Assembly (NCBI GenBank): GCA_963514095.1
Contig: OY741285.1
Coordinates: 10,293,116-10,357,115 of the forward strand
Length of the DNA stretch: 64,000 bases
Direction: 5' to 3'
DNA from: Eutrigla gurnardus
Taxonomy: Eukaryota; Chordata; Actinopteri; Perciformes; Triglidae
Below are positions 1 through 11,168 of the stretch, piece after piece; within the stretch, counting starts at the first letter, position 1, and each line of letters begins with the position of its first letter. The notes beneath the pieces are model-generated. The model saw only the letters and a list, made by a program, of their open reading frames with translations, ran no database searches and was not told where the DNA came from. The translations under genes and the position numbers were made by a program.

Positions 1-792
1 TTCTCCTTCGAGCTCCTCATGCGCTTCTCCTGCTGTCCCAGCAAGACGCACTTCTTCAAGGATGTAATGAACATCATCGACTTCAGTGCCATCCTGCCCT
101 ATTTTGTCACTCTGGGAACAGAGCTAGCCAAGGACAATGACGCCTCTCCAGCCACATCTCTGGCCATCATCAGAGTCATCAGGTTAGTGAGAGTGTTCAG
201 GATCTTCAAGTTGTCCCGTCACTCTAAGGGCCTCCAGATCCTGGGTCAGACACTGAGGGCCAGCATGCGGGAGCTGGGCCTGCTTATCTTCTTCCTGTTT
301 ATTGGCGTCATCCTCTTCTCCAGCGCCATCTACTTTGCGGAGGCTGACCACACCAACACAGACTTTATCAGCATACCACATGCCTTCTGGTGGGCAGTTG
401 TCACCATGACCACGGTAGGCTATGGCGACATGTACCCAGAGACCATGTGGGGTAAGCTGGTGGGCTCAATGTGCGCCATTGCTGGTGTGCTCACCATCTC
501 GCTGCCAGTGCCCGTCATAGTGTCCAACTTTAGCTACTTCTACCATCGGGAGACCGAATGTGAGGATCATACCGAGTACACCCACATCCAGACGAGCCTG
601 TGGGAGGACGAGGGGCCAGAAGGGGAGGAAATCGAGGAACAGGATGGGGATGAAGAGGGGGAGTATTATGCCATTGAAGGCATCTGCAACCCTTTGAATG
701 GGACTCTGCTGGGTGGACTGTGTACAGGGCAGAGCCCAGAGTTCAGAGGAGGAAACATGTATCTGAGTGAACCACTGGTTACTCAAGTGTAG
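1..792 (+). CDS. kcna7: Voltage-gated potassium channel, Kv1 (Shaker) family, probably Kv1.7; 5'-truncated by window edge
   Basis: This is the C-terminal 263 residues of a Shaker-type delayed-rectifier K+ channel subunit, a plasma-membrane tetramer. Frame 1 is open from base 1 to a TAG at 790-792. In order I see: the end of S2 (FSFELLMRF), S3 (VMNIIDFSAILPYFVTLG), an S4 with arginines at every third position (IIRVIRLVRVFRIFKL), S5 (LLIFFLFIGVILFSSAIYF), the selectivity filter TMTTVGYGD, and S6 with the PVPVIVSNF gate hinge. The tail has a Glu/Asp-rich stretch (around residues 197-215 of the fragment) and ends VTQV, a class I PDZ ligand of the X-S/T-X-V type. TISLPVPVIVSNFSYFYHRETE fits Kv1.7 better than Kv1.1-1.6 (which have TIALPVPVIVSNFNYF), and the fgf21/ppfia3/plekha4 neighbourhood supports kcna7. 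The 3' UTR runs to about 1530, with a poly(A) signal at 1510-1515. Kv1 family membership is certain; the Kv1.7 call is likely but rests on memory. Confidence 0.93.
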   Translation, partial: FSFELLMRFSCCPSKTHFFKDVMNIIDFSAILPYFVTLGTELAKDNDASPATSLAIIRVIRLVRVFRIFKLSRHSKGLQILGQTLRASMRELGLLIFFLFIGVILFSSAIYFAEADHTNTDFISIPHAFWWAVVTMTTVGYGDMYPETMWGKLVGSMCAIAGVLTISLPVPVIVSNFSYFYHRETECEDHTEYTHIQTSLWEDEGPEGEEIEEQDGDEEGEYYAIEGICNPLNGTLLGGLCTGQSPEFRGGNMYLSEPLVTQV

Positions 793-2139
793 GTGGGCGT
801 TGTTTTGTACCATTTGACAAAGACAATAGAAAAAACAACAAGTGGAATGAAACGCAATGTATGAAATTAGAAAAAAAGGAAAACTGGAAAGTAAAACCAT
901 AAACTAAACATAAATATGTCTACTAAATACTTCTCATTGCCTCTCCTTGTTCATTAGCCCAGCACTATCCAGCCAAATGCAGCTGAAAGGCAACTTTTAT
1001 ATAATATAGCTTTAAACAAACCGAAAAAAGAAGAAAAGAAGAAGTTGAGTTTTACATTCTCAGGGTCTTTATTAATGCTATCAGAGCTTGTGTTTGAAAA
1101 TGTCTTTCTGAATGTCTTCTCTGTGCCTTGAAACTATGATGTCTTAGCACCGTTACTGTTTGGCTAAACGTTTGAAGTGGAAGCGGGTAGATTATCAACG
1201 ATATAGATGTCATCTTTCATCAAAACTCAACCAAACACCAGCAGAGCTGTCGCTGCCGACCGATTTAGATCTCTCGTAAACCAACTCCGCGTTCTCCACA
1301 TTCTTCTGTAACTAATGTACAAAGTTCACATTTGTGTTGTTTTGGCTTATGTGACCTGAAGCGACTGACATGACCTTTATCATGCCGTAATACAACACTG
1401 CTGCATTACCCAATAACACAGCGGTAGCCATTTATGGTAAAGAGGAACATTTTGATTGCTGTAACAAATGTCCTGCATTTACCTGCTTAATGATGCATTC
1501 TGTGTTTTTAATAAATATTATATTTTATAAATTTTCTTAAAAGAAGCGGTGTTATTGCCTGTGATATTGAGTAATTATTTAGGCAAAAGATGTTGCCGCA
1601 ACTGAAAAATCATATTTGCCTATCATCTGGCAGTTCTATTTTAGGATATGAAATACAACAAATAATCCTTTACTGCTTAGCCGACTGCATCTCGAAGCAC
1701 AACACTCACAGAGGTCTGCCAGATCCAATCTGTGTTTCACTGTTATGGTCGACCTTTTCCACAGCTACTAAGCTGTTATAAGTAGCTTCCAATAACGTTG
1801 TTCTCAGTTTCACTGGAACACATAAGACTTTCCACAGCATCACCGTGATGACCCATGGAAGGTATGTGTACTTATGTAACATAGTGTACACTGTAAATGG
1901 CTTCAGTGATATGTTTTACTTTGTGTTACTTTAATACTTTATAAAGGAGAAATAAAGAAAACACATTTGCAGGATAGCAAACCTAAAACCACCTGTACAG
2001 ATTGATGGAGCACTGAGAATATACATATAAATGTAAAATACAATCAACAGGATTTCTTTCAGTGTTTAAAGGAATGTTTTCACAAAATGATCCTTTTTAC
2101 ATCAATAACTCTCCATGTGGTATTATGAACTCTTAAAGA

Positions 2140-2380
2140 AAACCTCCAGTGCTGAAAAATGAAGCCAAACGCTAAAGTGCCAAAAAAAGTGCAGTTCCTC
2201 ACATGGCCACTTGAGGCTGGCTCAATCCCCATAGATGCCCATGTTAAAATCTTCCATGCAGAAAAAAAGCCTTTACAACCTGGTACTGTCTCTATAGTTA
2301 ATATAGTTATGTAAATTCAAGGGCATGGTCATTTAAATGTAAATAATAAAATATAAAAAAAAATTTCATGAGTTTCATTA
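2140..2380 (+). repeat. Remnant of a dispersed teleost repeat
   Basis: The stretch around GGCCACTTGAGGCTGGCTC followed by CAATCCCCATAGA and CATGTTAAAAT is a block I remember as recurring in many fish genomes, in this order, followed by a CCTGGTAC...TCTCTATAG segment that is also present here. It is diverged and has no visible terminal repeats. Class (MITE or SINE) is not determined. Confidence 0.45.
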
Positions 2381-3332
2381 TAGTAATAAACAAAGAGGAG
2401 TGGGAGCTTTTTACATTTTGCCTAGATGTTTGGCTAAAATTGGTGTTCTAATAAGAGACCAAAAATAATACTATTATGATCAATATTATGCATCATTGTT
2501 GTTTTTTTGCTTCTTAACCATTCCATGAATTGTTTCCAGAACACTGCAGGGTGTGAGTGCATGAAACAAAGAGATGTTGTTTTAATATCACCTTTGAGGA
2601 AAACACTCGTTACTCTCTCGAAGCCAAATCTTTCCTTAAGAACTCACCGGAAGGGTAGATATCATGACTTTGTAGTGAATATCTCTTGTTTTGGGTGGAC
2701 TTGGGGATAAAGTAATGGTCCTTAAGTGTGTTAAGTGTGATTAAAAAAGTAGGATCTAGGATTTTGCTGACTTTGTAATCACATATTCAGATGAATACTG
2801 TACCAACCATCTGGTGGAATATAGTTCAAGGGATGTGTGCCAGGTACTGCCAAGGGCTTTACACGTCGTTTCAGCCAGTTCCGTTTTAAAGTTCCATTCA
2901 TACATTCAAAGTCTATTAAAAGTCCACCTTCAGAGAGGTCTTTGACAGGGTTAGCTCATTCAATTTCAAGGCTTGTAGACTTAAAGTCTGAACCAAATGC
3001 ACCTCAAGAGATGCTTTCCATTTTGGTGAGAAACATCTATGTCTAATTCGGAGACTTACGGCAGGTCCCGAGTCGATTATCTCCAAGTGAACTTGAACAC
3101 AGATTTTTACAGATTATTTCTACATAGTCACCAAATTAAATATTAAATACATTTTTCACAAGCCACATATCTTCTGAACATTCCAACACTGAAATGGTGT
3201 TTTCATCCAGAGAAATCTATCAGCTGCTGATGTAGTGTGGTTATTCACTTATGGTTTCACAAGTGAAACACTTTCACACACAGTTACACTCAAACACACA
3301 CTAACAGAGCCCATAAACCAAGATAAGTGGAT

Positions 3333-3359
3333 CCCCCCCCCCCCCCCCCCCCCCCCCCC
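3333..3359. repeat. Poly-C tract, 27 bases
   Basis: An uninterrupted run of cytosines lies between the two convergent 3' UTRs. The exact length may be unreliable because such runs are prone to sequencing error. Confidence 0.9.
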
Positions 3360-3826
3360 ACACCCCATCACTATTTATTTGTCCACCAGAGAGCGTTACC
3401 GTTCTCACAATATTCAGCCCTCCCACCTCACTCCTCCACCACGTGAGTTACGATCAGAGGTCTGCCTCATTCTGGAAATTTATCCTTCCCGGTTTGTTTA
3501 ATTGTCTCATTGGATTTCTGTGTCATAACATGACAGACTCAGGCAAACAAAAGTGAAATTTATATCATGTTTATTTTCATTCACAACTTCTCTCTAGTCC
3601 GAAACATGAGTCCATTTCTTACAAAGACACAGAGCACTAAATATTAAATCGCACAAATTACGATTCAGTCTTTTAAATAACCATTACAAATACACACACG
3701 CAATAAATAAATAACTTATATATAAATACTTATGACACATATTGAGAACCAAAAGCTACTCGTTTCATAACAAAATCAGATCCCTGATCAGTCAAACATA
3801 CAGCACATCTATACACTTCCTTTCCT

Positions 3827-4783
3827 TTACTTGTCCCCTGAGAGCTGAGGACTAACCATAGCATTCAGACCCATTCCAAGAAGATCAGCAGAGTCCACGT
3901 TGAAATAGTTCCGGTTGTTTGGTGGCTCTTCAGACGCACTCTCCCCTGCCAAAGTATTCCTAAGTGGCAGGAAGCGAGTGAAGGGGACCGCGTGTCGATC
4001 TGGTGAATGTCTTGTTGCCAGAGACACAGGGAATCCGTGGTGCGAGGACATGAAACGGGTGTATCCGTCTGCCAGCAGCAGCTCTCTGAAGGTGCAGTCG
4101 GCCTCTGAGTACTGGCCCTGAAAAGGACGGGAGACGTAAACAGTCGGTGAACAACAGGAAAGCTGTGGACTTATAGGGTGGAAAAAGAGTTTTTTCTTTG
4201 CTTACCTGCCCCCTCAAGAGGCCTCCGCTGTCCATGCAGAGAAACAGAGATGATGACTGCCCCTTGATAACGATGTGGCCTGGTTTAACCGATTTCAGCT
4301 CCAACACACCTGGAAGCACACGCATATGAATAGATGTATCTCCATTTTCTGGACCTCAGATGATCCAGTGTGTTGTCGATTTGCAAAGATCCTCACATAT
4401 GTTGTCTATTACTGATTAATCTTCCAAAATACTCACTGTAAGCGCTCTGAACATCACCTCCCGACACTCTCCCATCCAGGGTCATTTGGAGATACATCCC
4501 TCTTCTGTGATTATCTGCAACAAGAAGACACACAGAAATCAGTGCAATGAAGCTTCTAGTGGCACCATCTGACGAATATCCCCATATTGGTGTTAAGTGT
4601 CTTCACTGAAATGAAAGGTAAGCTTTTATAAATACCTGTGTAGAGGTGAACCTCTCTGACTTGATTCTCAAAGGCTAAAAGTGGGTTGGAGTCAGTGAGA
4701 TAAAAGGAGAGAGAGAAAGGAAGCGGGATGATTAAGAGAAAGGAAGACAGGTAGGAGAAAGAGCTGCGTGGAAACCAAAACAT
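3827..4783 (-). CDS. fgf21: Fibroblast growth factor 21, complete, four coding exons
   Basis: FGF21 is a secreted endocrine FGF that signals through FGFR1 with beta-klotho in energy metabolism. Coding exons on the minus strand: 4636-4783, 4437-4514, 4206-4309, 3827-4117; phases agree and give 206 aa (human 209). Residues 1 to about 28 form a signal peptide (MFWFPRSSFSYLSSFLLIIP start). Next come NPLLAFENQVREVHLYT, GMYLQMTLDGRVSG, VLELKSVKPGHIVIKGQSS, LFLCMDSGGLLRGQ and the trefoil core CTFRELLLADGYTRF; the tail ends VSPQLSGDK. PLLxFxxQVRxxxLYT and LxLKxxKPGxIxIxG match mammalian FGF21. The C-terminal ADLLGMGLNAMVSPQLS aligns loosely with the mammalian beta-klotho-binding tail. Exon 1 of mammals is split here by a 121-bp intron. 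A TATA box lies upstream; the poly(A) signal is at complement 3570-3575. The gene is convergent with kcna7. Confidence 0.93.
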
Positions 4784-4920
4784 TTGGAAAAACGAAGATA
4801 AATAAGGAATAAATAAAAAAATAAATAGCTGAATGAAAACAAGAAGTAGCTCATAAAATAAATAGGAAATATTCGAGCAAAAAGTCGTTGGAATTCTAAA
4901 CAGGAGCGAGTTTTGTTGCC

Positions 4921-4930
4921 CTTTTATAAA
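4921..4930 (-). promoter_or_regulatory. fgf21 TATA box
   Basis: On the minus strand this reads TTTATAAAAG. It lies about 140 bp upstream of the fgf21 ATG (4783), so initiation near 4895 would leave a 5' UTR of about 110 bases. Spacing and match are both typical; use of the site is inferred. Confidence 0.6.
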
Positions 4931-7627
4931 GGAGTTTGGAGAAGGAGGTCCTACTTGACTATGAGTCAGACATTTCTACAAAATGAACCCGTGATTTAAT
5001 GCTGGGAGGAAGACCTGTGTTTAAACACTATGTATGGGCTTCTTCCTGTCATTTACAGTAATTGTTGCCCGTAAAAAAGTCGGGTGTTTGGGATTCAGGT
5101 GGGCCGAAATTCCTCCGGCCACAACAGGCACATTAAACAAAGCAGTATTTTATGTATGGTTCCATTCCATTCCACCCATTCCATTCCTTTTGTCTGGCAA
5201 GTTGTTGAACATTATTCAAGGCTCTTTGAATAAGAGTGTATCGTGTAGAACTTCCTTGCATAACTACAGTAACAGCTAGGATCTAGACTTGCTCTCATCC
5301 TATTCCCACAATACTTGCTGAAGGAAAAACAACTATTTGATATAAATAATCAAGATATGTTTTTGCCAGTATTTGTCAAGTCGAGCCCCCACTTACAATA
5401 TACAAATTTCACAACTTCAAGAGGATGTAACACGCATCTCCCTGCGTCATCCGCTGAATAAATTATAACACACAATTATGACCACGCTGCACAGTGTTTA
5501 TCCTGTTTTGATGTGTGCGTGAGGGAGAGAATGGGGGAAACAGTGGGTGAAACAGATTTATAAGCAGAGGACAAGTGTTTATGTGAGTGCAGCTGTGCGG
5601 TCACCAGAGAGGCCGTACGTCAGCTTGTAAAATCACAAGTTAGGAAACACGCTCCATCAAAAAAACAAACTTTACTTTCTCTCTAGAACAAAGTTTTTCA
5701 TGTTTCGTTTTGATCATTCCAGTTGATGTAATTTCATTTTACTTGACATGCCTAGTCTGAAAGATATGAAGTGTTATTACACTAATAAAGTTTTTTCAAA
5801 TGTCGTCATTAAGCGTCCAAACATCAGAGGAAGTATTGTGGTGCCAATATAAATATATTTAATTGATTATATTTAATTGAAAATAAACTCTATTTGAGTG
5901 TGCCATAAGGTTGACATGTCTCCGGATGCGGAAATGTAAACAGAACTGAAAAATGCTCCGTCATGTTTATGCTGTGTTCATTGTCATTGCTAAAGTGGTT
6001 TCATTTTGCTTATTTAGCCAATAGATTCCTTGAGATGACTAAAATAAAATACCATCGTTGTACGTAGGCCTACATGTGTAAATGTAGATGTCCGGTGGTA
6101 AAACAGACTTTGAGTTGAAGGGGCCGTTAGGCCTCCTCAGTAGCAATAATAATAGTGTTTTATTTATAGGGAGCATTTCATGGTATTTGAAGACAAGTTA
6201 CCACAGTCACAAAAAACAAAACCTATAAACCTACTATTTATAACCATCGCCATGTCTGAAAAGCGCCGGGGTTTCCTCTTCCTGTTTGGCTCATCTCCAC
6301 TCCTGCGGTGACCAGTTCACCCATGGCTGAGCAAAAACACGGGGTGGATGTTGTGCCATATTGTAGACATAATAAAGGGCTGTAACCAAAGCAGATCAAG
6401 AACAGATTCTTTTTTTATCATTTTGATGATGATGGTCGAAACCAAAAATATTTACACAACAGCTTAAAAAACGGATGAAATTGAGATTCCAAATTTAAAA
6501 AAAAAACGCTACGCAAAAAACACAAAAATAACGAATAGTAGTAGAACCAGTGACAAGTGGTACTTATTGAATATTGTTCCAAATAAAAATTCCACAAAAT
6601 TATCCATTTTAGAGTAATGGCTGACCAGGATTCTGTCTCTTTTCTTTAATGCGATACAAAGTTTAAAAAAGAAATGGATCATTTAGTTTACTTTCATTCA
6701 AACTTATTTATATTGCAATGATGATAAACGTCAAAAAATATATAATGTATCAGTGCAAATGTACACTTTATTCCATATATCAAGGTTGTTTTAAATGTGT
6801 GCAACATGGTTCAACTTGAAATTCATGCATCTCAAAATTGTATTACTTATTTTGTCTTCATTGCAGTTGCAGGTGGACTTGGTGTCTTCTCTGCGCTACA
6901 GCTCTGACGGAGGATTTATTCAGGATCCAGCTGCGTTGTGTAAAATGTTGTTGAGTATTAAAAACGAACACAGTATTTTAAATTCAGTAACCTCTTTAGC
7001 TTCGTTATGAAGAAAATTCATGAAATGATAGACTATGTTATGTATTAGACATGGACCTTCAGACACCATCCAGTGTGATTTAGATTTTCCTGAGAATATC
7101 ATAATGTCTGCTTTTCATACCTGAAGCTGACGTTACAGCCCATTTATGAAGCTCATTTGTCTTCTTTGTTGGCTGTCAGAGGAGAGACACGGGGTGTTGG
7201 GGGAGGATCCAGTGGAGCATAGAGGACATCAAATGTGAGAAGAGGTGGACCTGAAACCCATTACCGTCTGTACACAGCTGGAGAACGCAACAGTGAAATG
7301 ACTTGATTTTTGTATTTGAGTGATTATGTGTTCTTTTTGTGTCTTCGTCCTCCAGGGAACGCTGGAGGACACATGAGAAGTAGCTCTGCCGCCTCTGAGA
7401 TGAGGTTTAGAACCAACTAGGAGACTGTACAAAAGCAAAATATTCAACCTTTTTTTTATGTCATAATGTCATTAAAAAAGACAGTATGGTACGCCATAAA
7501 ATGTTGTCAAAATATCGTAGTATATTATGCCATACAAATACCATGAAAATGTATATTATGACAGGCTGTACTCGGATATTTTGCAACATACTATACTATG
7601 ACTTTTTCATGAACTGTTTGGACATAC

Positions 7628-7945
7628 TGTGATGACTCGGTCTATCCAGCAGGGGGCTGTAATCCGTTTCCTTCTCTTGCAGGATAACAGCTGATGAGCC
7701 ACACCTGAGCCGGATGTGGTTCCAGGTATAAAAGCTCACCACCAGAACATGGATCTCCCTTCTCTCCTCATCTGTTGACACGGCTGCTGTTTATTTGTTT
7801 CAGACATTTTCACCCATCACTGAGTACTGACCTCCCACATTCATTTGGATCATTTGGGCTAATTTGTGAAATAAAATGTCTATTTATTGCTTTTATTACG
7901 CCTGGTGTCCCATTTTTGTTTCAGCCTTTGAACTGGGCTGTAACA
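7628..7945 (+). mobile_element. Solo LTR (retrotransposon remnant) with 4-bp target duplication
   Basis: The 318-bp block begins TGTGATGACT and ends GGCTGTAACA, giving the TGT...ACA ends of an LTR. It is flanked on both sides by ATAC (7624-7627 and 7946-7949). Inside are a TATA box (TATAAAAG, 7727-7734) and an AATAAA signal (7869-7874) in LTR order. Its composition is clearly less AT-rich than the satellite-like DNA it interrupts. I see no second LTR or internal region, hence solo. Family not determined. Confidence 0.65.
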
Positions 7946-8159
7946 ATACTTAACCACGACTTTTTAAACAAACTACACAATGACTTTTTTCACGATGTAT
8001 TTCAACAAGCTATACTATGAGTTTTATTCATTCCTTTTTACTACTAGATACTATAATATGACTTTTATTTGCAAATTTTTTTTACATACTATACTATGAC
8101 TTTTTTGACGTGTATAGCCTTTTTCTTTTAAATTTGACTATGGCTTTTATGACTGTTTG

Positions 8160-9490
8160 TGACTTACTAACTTGGCTTGACAAGTGATATGAGTGATTTT
8201 TATGACTCTTTAATCATTTTTTACACCATTTATGAATTTTGTCCACCACCTTTTTTTTTTGTTGAATTTTCGACATGTTATAGTATGACCATGGCTTTTT
8301 ATGACTGTTTTGGACTCACTACACTCAGACTTGGCGTGACAAGTGATACGAGCGATTTCTATGACTTTTTAATCATTTTTAATCATTTTTTAATAATTTA
8401 TTTTGACTGACTTTTTCGTGAATTTTCGACATGCTATAGTATGACTTTTTTTTTCCACAAAAAATTTGACCATGGCTTTTTATGACTGTTTTGGACTCAC
8501 TACACTCAGACTTGGCGCAGCAAGCGATATGAAAGATTTGTATGACTTTTTAATAATTTTTAATAATTTATTGATAATTTATTTTGACTGACTTTTTTGT
8601 GAATTTTCGACATGCTATAGTATGACTTTTTTTTTCCACAAAAAAATTGACCATGGTTTTTTATGACTGTTTTGGACTCACTACTCTCAGACTTGGCACG
8701 ACAAGCGATGCGAGCGATTTCTATGGCTTTTTAATAATTTTTTTTAATTTTTCAAGAAATCATTTCGACTGACGTTTTCGTGAATTTTCGACATGCTATA
8801 GTATGACTTTTTTTCCACCCGAAAAATTTGACCATGGCTTTTAATGACTGTTTTGGACTCACTACAATCAGACTTGGTGTGACAAGTGATACGAGCGATT
8901 TCTATTACTTTTTATTCATTTTTTTAATAATTTTTTAATCATTTATTTTGACTGACTTTTTCTTGAATTTTCGACATGTTATAGTATGACTTTTTTTTCC
9001 ACAAAAAAATTGACCATGGCTTTTTATGACTGTTTTGGAATCACTACTCTCAGACTTGGCACGACAAGCGATATGAGCGATTTTTATGACTTTTTAATAA
9101 TCTTTTATAATTTTTCATGAAATAATTTCGACTGACTTTTTCGTGAATTTTCTACATGCTATAGTATGACTTTTTTTTTTCCACAAAAAATTTGACCATG
9201 GCTTTTTATGACTGTTTTGGACTCACTACACTCAGACTTGGCGTGACAAGTGATACGAGCGATTTCTATGACTTTTTAATCATTTTTAATCATTTTTTAA
9301 TAATTTATTTTGACTGACTTTTTCGTGAATTTTTGACATGCTATAGTATGACTTTTTTTCCACAAAAAATTTGACCATGGCTTTTTATGACTGTTTTGGA
9401 CTCACTACTCTCAGACTTGGCGCAGCAAGCGATATGAATGATTTGTATGACTTTTTAATAATTTTTTATAATTTCTCATGAAATAATTGA
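8160..9490 (+). repeat. Tandem array of ~182-bp satellite-like repeat, about 7 copies
   Basis: The sequence GACCATGG(C/T)TTTT recurs at about 8286, 8468, 8649, 8830, 9012, 9194 and 9373, a spacing of 179-183 bp. Each unit also carries TGACTGTTTTGGA, CTCAGACTTGGC, a GACAAG(T/C)GAT segment, a poly-T/A block and TTTTCGACATGCTATAGTATGA in fixed order. Units differ by scattered substitutions and small A/T-run indels. The array has no coding capacity. Confidence 0.93.
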
Positions 9491-10791
9491 TAACAGATTT
9501 TTTCATCTATCTTCAACATGCTAGACATATTATATTACTTTTATTCACAACTTTTTTGACATACTATACTATGACTTTTATTAATTTATTTTTTCCACAT
9601 ATCAACTATGACTTTTTCGACATGCTATACTATGAGTTTTTTGACATGTAGATTCCCAAATTTGTCAAAATATTGTCTGTTTCGAAATGTTCTCACACGT
9701 TTTTGGAGCTATCAAGCCAGCCATAGTGACAATCAAACACACTTCTGGTTGTTTTCAAAATAAATCACCTACTAACAAATAACATGATGAGGATAATTAC
9801 GTACAACGTGTAGGTCCTTTCTTCAGCCTACTTTTACCGTAAGGTAACTTGAGGCACCCACTGCCCAATCTTGTCAGTTAGAGGGGGAACTGCAAAGAAC
9901 TGCTCCAGTAGCATTTTACAGGTATGTTTTTTAATTACAGCTTTTACAATCATTATCATTATTATCATCATATTATATTCAATTATCATCACTACTCTCC
10001 AATAATATGAATTTAAATCATAACACAATTTTTTTCAAAATGTACACATACAAGTAGCATATCTTAAATGTCCATAATTTAAAACATATTTCTTTTTTCA
10101 ACCTAAAATGAAATTACAGTCAGTCTTAAAACTAAGTATGAAATGAACATACAGTTTAATACACACACATACATACTGTACATACATACATACAATAGCA
10201 GTTATCATAAAAAATGATAAAAATTAAAATACACACATTTTACAAAGTCCTGACCCAAGCTTTCACATCATTAGATGATTGATATCATGACGTTCACTCT
10301 AAAATGGTTGATTTTGGCATGCATATTAACACAAATGCTTAACTCTTTTTTTTTCCCACTTTGAACAGGGTTTAGTCGTAAAGCACTTTGCTTATTGTCT
10401 CATTGTCTGTCCTATTCACATTTGTGCATCTCATGTCTGTTATGGCTTAAGAACATACATTTAGTTTCCTCATATTCTCCCTTGGAACCACGCTCTCCCA
10501 AAACTACTGTATTGTGATGTTACTAGCCAGGGTATGTTCTATCTTATCGGTCTAAATCAAAGTAAGATCACCTGAAAGGATGTGTGACGGGTTGTCTTTC
10601 GCTCGATCTGAACAGGAATGCAGTTTTTCAATTTTAAAAACTATAAATTCATTGTGTCAATATTGCCAGCACACACTCAGAAATTGAAGATGTATTCACG
10701 ACAGGCGATGGTCACTTTCTACAGGCCACTTTCTACAGAGTCAAACAGCATCATGCCACAACAATGGATCAAGATGGGATGAGAGAGAAAC

Positions 10792-10792
<1 letters not shown>

Positions 10793-10828
<36 letters not shown>
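10793..10828. repeat. GA-rich microsatellite
   Basis: About 36 bases of nearly perfect (GA)n lie in the probable 3'-flanking or 3' UTR region of ppfia3. Confidence 0.85.
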
Positions 10829-11168
10829 TAGATGGATGAACACACATTCACTCATTATTTTTTCATCTTTTCAGAAATCATTCACTCAGTGTCTTTGATT
10901 ATTCGAGATCTCTTGCTCGAATGTTGTTGTGTCGTTGGTCTTCTTCTAGTGTCCATTTTTTATTTGGATCCTTAGGTTGTTTTTCTTCAAAAATGTGTCC
11001 CCCCTTTAGGATAGAGGTGGGGCTCTACAAAATGGAACACACAAGAATGGTGAACGCTCCTGCCGAGAGGAGATGTTTGATTTAGTGTTCACATGAGTTA
11101 TATTTAGCCACAGATAGTACATTCATCAGTGAGGGCGCTTTTTTTCTCACCTGGTGTGCTTATCTTTT

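Larger units (their letters stand above)
793..3550. other. kcna7 3' UTR and intergenic DNA between two convergent genes
   Basis: Bases 793 to about 1530 are the 3' UTR of kcna7, ending at AATAAA 1510-1515. From there to about 3550, where the fgf21 3' UTR begins on the other strand, I see AT-rich sequence, a remnant of a dispersed fish repeat at about 2140-2380 and a poly-C run at 3333-3359. No open frame here has coding character. Confidence 0.6.
4931..10950. other. Intergenic DNA between fgf21 promoter and ppfia3 3' end
   Basis: About 6 kb without a supportable gene. It contains AT-rich unique sequence (4.9-7.4 kb), degenerate copies of a CATACTATACTATGACTTTT motif (about 7.45-8.15 kb and 9.5-9.66 kb) flanking a 182-bp satellite array, a solo LTR, and a GA-rich microsatellite at 10793-10828. 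The ORFs here are short and AT-driven. Confidence 0.6.

Noticed and set aside
466..900. 144-codon open frame antisense to kcna7
   Set aside because: It is the reverse of conserved channel coding sequence and has no own signals or recognisable protein.
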